Below, piece by piece: positions 62,185-64,000 of a stretch of 64,000 nucleotides of DNA. Below the pieces are notes generated by a model. It saw only the letters and a list, made by a program, of their open reading frames with translations, did no database searches and was not told the origin of the DNA. This DNA is from an uncultured Erythrobacter sp. (GTDB taxonomy: Bacteria > Pseudomonadota > Alphaproteobacteria > Sphingomonadales > Sphingomonadaceae), in NCBI GenBank assembly GCA_947488155.1, contig CANKYK010000001.1, forward strand, positions 1,320,439 through 1,384,438, in the 5' to 3' direction. A program made the position numbers and the translations under genes. Within the stretch, counting starts at the first letter, position 1. Every line of letters starts with the position of its first letter.

Positions 62185-64000
62185 ATGCGACGCTTCGCTA
62201 TTGTCTTTAGCTCCACTCTTGCCCTGGCTGCCTCCGCTTGTGCGCCCACCGCGCAGCAGCAGCTCGCCAGCGCAGACAAGCCCGCGCCGACCGCCGATGC
62301 TGCTCCGGCAATGGGCGCATTTTTCAAGCAATATGACGAAGCGCAATTGGTTCTATCGCCTCAAGGTAAGGCGTACCGCGGTATTCGCGACGCAGCCTAT
62401 GGCGAATGGGATGATTACAGCGATGCGGGTGCGGTTGCCCAAGCGCAATTGCTGCAAAACACCGCCAGCGAACTGCGTGATAGATACAATCTCGATGGGT
62501 TGTCAGGTGACGATGCGCTGTCGTTTCGGCTGTTCGAAGCGATGGCGGAGCGCAGCGCACGCACGCATAAATATCGCAAGAATGTCTATCTGTTCAATCA
62601 GATGCGCGGAGCGCAGAGCCAACTTCCTGCTTTTTTGATCAACATTCACCGGGTCGACACCGCCGAGCATGCCGAGGCCTACATTAGTCGGATAGAGGGC
62701 TTGGGCGCGGTGATTGATACGCTCATGGTCGAAGCGCGCGAGCGGGCGGAGAATGGCGTGATGCCGCCCAAATGGGTCTATCCCTATGTGATCTCCGACA
62801 TCGAGAATCTGCTCAATGCCGGCGACGATAACGCTGTGCTGAACGACTTTGGTGAGAAGGTCGATGCGCTCTCATTGGGTGATGATACTAAAATGGCGCT
62901 TAAGATGGATGCGACCAAAGCTTGGGTGATGACAGCCACTCCGGCCTTGCGAGCGCTGCTAGCTGAGATGAAGCGGCAGGAAGCCGTTGCGCCGACTGAC
63001 GACGGGGTTTGGCGGCTGCCCGAGGGCAAGGCCTACTACGAAGCCTTGCTCAAAAACTACACCACCACCGATCTCTCCGCTGATGAGATCCACAATATCG
63101 GCCTCAGCGAGGTTGAACGCATCCACGGTGAGATGCGTGCAATCATGGCCAAGGTTGGGTTTGAGGGCAGCCTGCAGGACTTCTTCAAGTTCACCCGAAA
63201 CGACGACCGCTTCTTTTACACCAGCCGCGAAGACTATCTCGCCGATGCTAATGCGGTGCTGCGCAAGCTAGAGGCGAAGCTGCCGGACTATTTCGCGGTG
63301 TTGCCTAAGGCGCCGATGGTGATCAAGCCGGTTGAGGCATTCCGTGAAAAGAGCGCAGGCAAGGCGTTCTACCAAAGCCCGGCGCCGGATGGATCACGCC
63401 CCGGCACCTATTACGTGAATCTCTATAATCTACGCGATATGTCCAAGAACGAGCTGGAGGCGCTGGCCTATCACGAGGGTTCACCCGGCCACCATCTGCA
63501 GCGTGCGCTTCAGACGGAGCTTGGCGATGTGCCACCGTTCCGCCGGTTCGGCGGGGTTACCGCTTACACCGAAGGGTGGGGACTCTATTCTGAAGAGCTG
63601 GGCAAGGACATGGGTTTCTACACTGATCCCTATTCCGATTTTGGTCGGCTGGGCATGGAGCTTTGGCGGGCCTGCCGCCTCGTTGTGGACACCGGTATCC
63701 ATGACAAACGCTGGAGCCGGGAGGAGGCGATCCAATATCTCACTGATAACACGCCCAATCCCGACGGTGATATTCGCAAGGCGATTGAACGTTACATCGT
63801 CTATCCGGGCCAAGCGACGGCCTATACCATCGGCAAGCTGAAGATTATGGAGCTGCGTGCGCAGGCCAAGACCCGGCTGGGCGGTCAGTTCGACATCCGC
63901 GAATTTCACGATGTGGTTCTGAAAACTGGGCCGGTTCCGCTCAATATTCTGGAAGAGAATGTGGAGCGCTACATCAATAAGCGCTTGGCGATCATGACAG
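62185..64000 (+). CDS. DUF885 family exported metallopeptidase-like protein (3' truncated)
   Basis: The frame is open from ATG 62185 to the window end (about 605 codons) without a stop. gagga at 62175-62179 supports the start. The signal ends near AASACAP, possibly a weak lipobox. The zinc-type motif YHEGSPGHHLQ (HExxH-like in this family) lies at about residues 429-439, with a downstream glutamate in AYTEGWGLYSEEL, the pattern of DUF885/gluzincin-like peptidases. The substrate is unknown. The last part lies outside the window. Confidence 0.9.
   Translation, partial: MRRFAIVFSSTLALAASACAPTAQQQLASADKPAPTADAAPAMGAFFKQYDEAQLVLSPQGKAYRGIRDAAYGEWDDYSDAGAVAQAQLLQNTASELRDRYNLDGLSGDDALSFRLFEAMAERSARTHKYRKNVYLFNQMRGAQSQLPAFLINIHRVDTAEHAEAYISRIEGLGAVIDTLMVEARERAENGVMPPKWVYPYVISDIENLLNAGDDNAVLNDFGEKVDALSLGDDTKMALKMDATKAWVMTATPALRALLAEMKRQEAVAPTDDGVWRLPEGKAYYEALLKNYTTTDLSADEIHNIGLSEVERIHGEMRAIMAKVGFEGSLQDFFKFTRNDDRFFYTSREDYLADANAVLRKLEAKLPDYFAVLPKAPMVIKPVEAFREKSAGKAFYQSPAPDGSRPGTYYVNLYNLRDMSKNELEALAYHEGSPGHHLQRALQTELGDVPPFRRFGGVTAYTEGWGLYSEELGKDMGFYTDPYSDFGRLGMELWRACRLVVDTGIHDKRWSREEAIQYLTDNTPNPDGDIRKAIERYIVYPGQATAYTIGKLKIMELRAQAKTRLGGQFDIREFHDVVLKTGPVPLNILEENVERYINKRLAIMT

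Overview
The window looks like the replication-origin-proximal chromosome of an alphaproteobacterium of the order Sphingomonadales, most likely family Erythrobacteraceae. The evidence is the gene order parB-parA-rsmG-mnmG-mnmE-rho-hemJ-hemE followed by a pyruvate-dikinase-regulator gene, maf, aroE, coaE and dnaQ; lineage-typical families (UrcA, DUF6489, DUF1491, a DUF2497/PopZ-like protein, a ThiS-ThiG fusion); and uniformly moderate-to-high GC coding style. I see no phage, insertion sequence, CRISPR array, rRNA or tRNA. This is a dense housekeeping region.

Layout. (1) 1-2.9 kb: a ligase-associated exonuclease (5' end outside the window), an ATP-dependent DNA ligase and a DUF1993 protein. (2) 2.9-7.4 kb, minus strand: hemB followed by two tandem GNAT acetyltransferases and a gamma-carbonic-anhydrase-like protein in an overlapping operon, and an M23 endopeptidase. 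(3) 7.5-13.2 kb: SUV3-like helicase, S4 protein, 7Fe ferredoxin, CarD, and two lipoproteins. (4) 13.2-19.2 kb: TsaC/Sua5, acyl-CoA dehydrogenase, a membrane-anchored PQQ-type sugar dehydrogenase, free-methionine sulfoxide reductase, and a glycine-zipper protein behind a cluster of palindromes. (5) 19.4-29.1 kb, all on the minus strand: the chromosome segregation and origin cluster (parB, parA, rsmG, mnmG, mnmE, DUF6489, a BLUF photoreceptor, rho, hemJ, hemE) with four parS-like sites. (6) 29.12-29.51 kb: an intergenic stretch with an AT-rich block, which I propose as oriC because it sits at the same place as the Caulobacter origin and gene direction flips there. (7) 29.5-36.2 kb, all plus strand: PPSR, maf, aroE, coaE, dnaQ, hpf, ptsN, a hotdog thioesterase, DUF1491, and a SleB-type cell wall hydrolase. 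(8) 36.3-43.8 kb, mostly minus: xth, erpA, a CBS protein, a [2Fe-2S] ferredoxin, an S9 peptidase, a PopZ-like protein, TolC, and a degenerate PCMT-like protein. (9) 43.9-49.7 kb: fumC, a LytS/LytTR-type two-component pair, UrcA, small membrane proteins, and a phosphoesterase. (10) 49.7-64 kb: rpsI-rplM, a Tat-exported protein, cutA, ctaA, MerC behind a Zur-like box, thiSG, acyl-CoA synthetase, gamma-glutamyltransferase, pyrD, a candidate small RNA, an AraC regulator, and a DUF885 peptidase that runs off the end.

How it works together. Genes diverge from the putative origin in the direction of fork movement. ParA, ParB, the parS sites and a PopZ-like polar organiser lie within about 22 kb of one another, which suggests a Caulobacter-like polar origin-anchoring system. 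Haem synthesis genes (hemB, hemE, hemJ, ctaA) are spread through the window. Many neighbours overlap by 1-8 bases (ATGA/GTGA junctions), implying translational coupling in hemB-GNAT-GNAT-gammaCA, rsmG-mnmG, parA-parB, PPSR-maf-aroE-coaE, histidine kinase-response regulator, rplM-rpsI and S9 peptidase-ferredoxin.

Limits: all functional calls are by eye from protein motifs and gene context; no database search was run. Starts were chosen from Shine-Dalgarno spacing, overlaps and family length, and several are uncertain as stated. I did not find a clearly novel multi-gene system. The most rewarding leads are the origin with its dispersed parS sites, the ThiS-ThiG fusion with an internal di-glycine, the candidate sRNA near 61.1 kb, the degenerate PCMT-like protein beside TolC and the PopZ-like gene, the palindrome cluster at 18.15 kb, and the 24-bp perfect inverted repeat at 36.28 kb.
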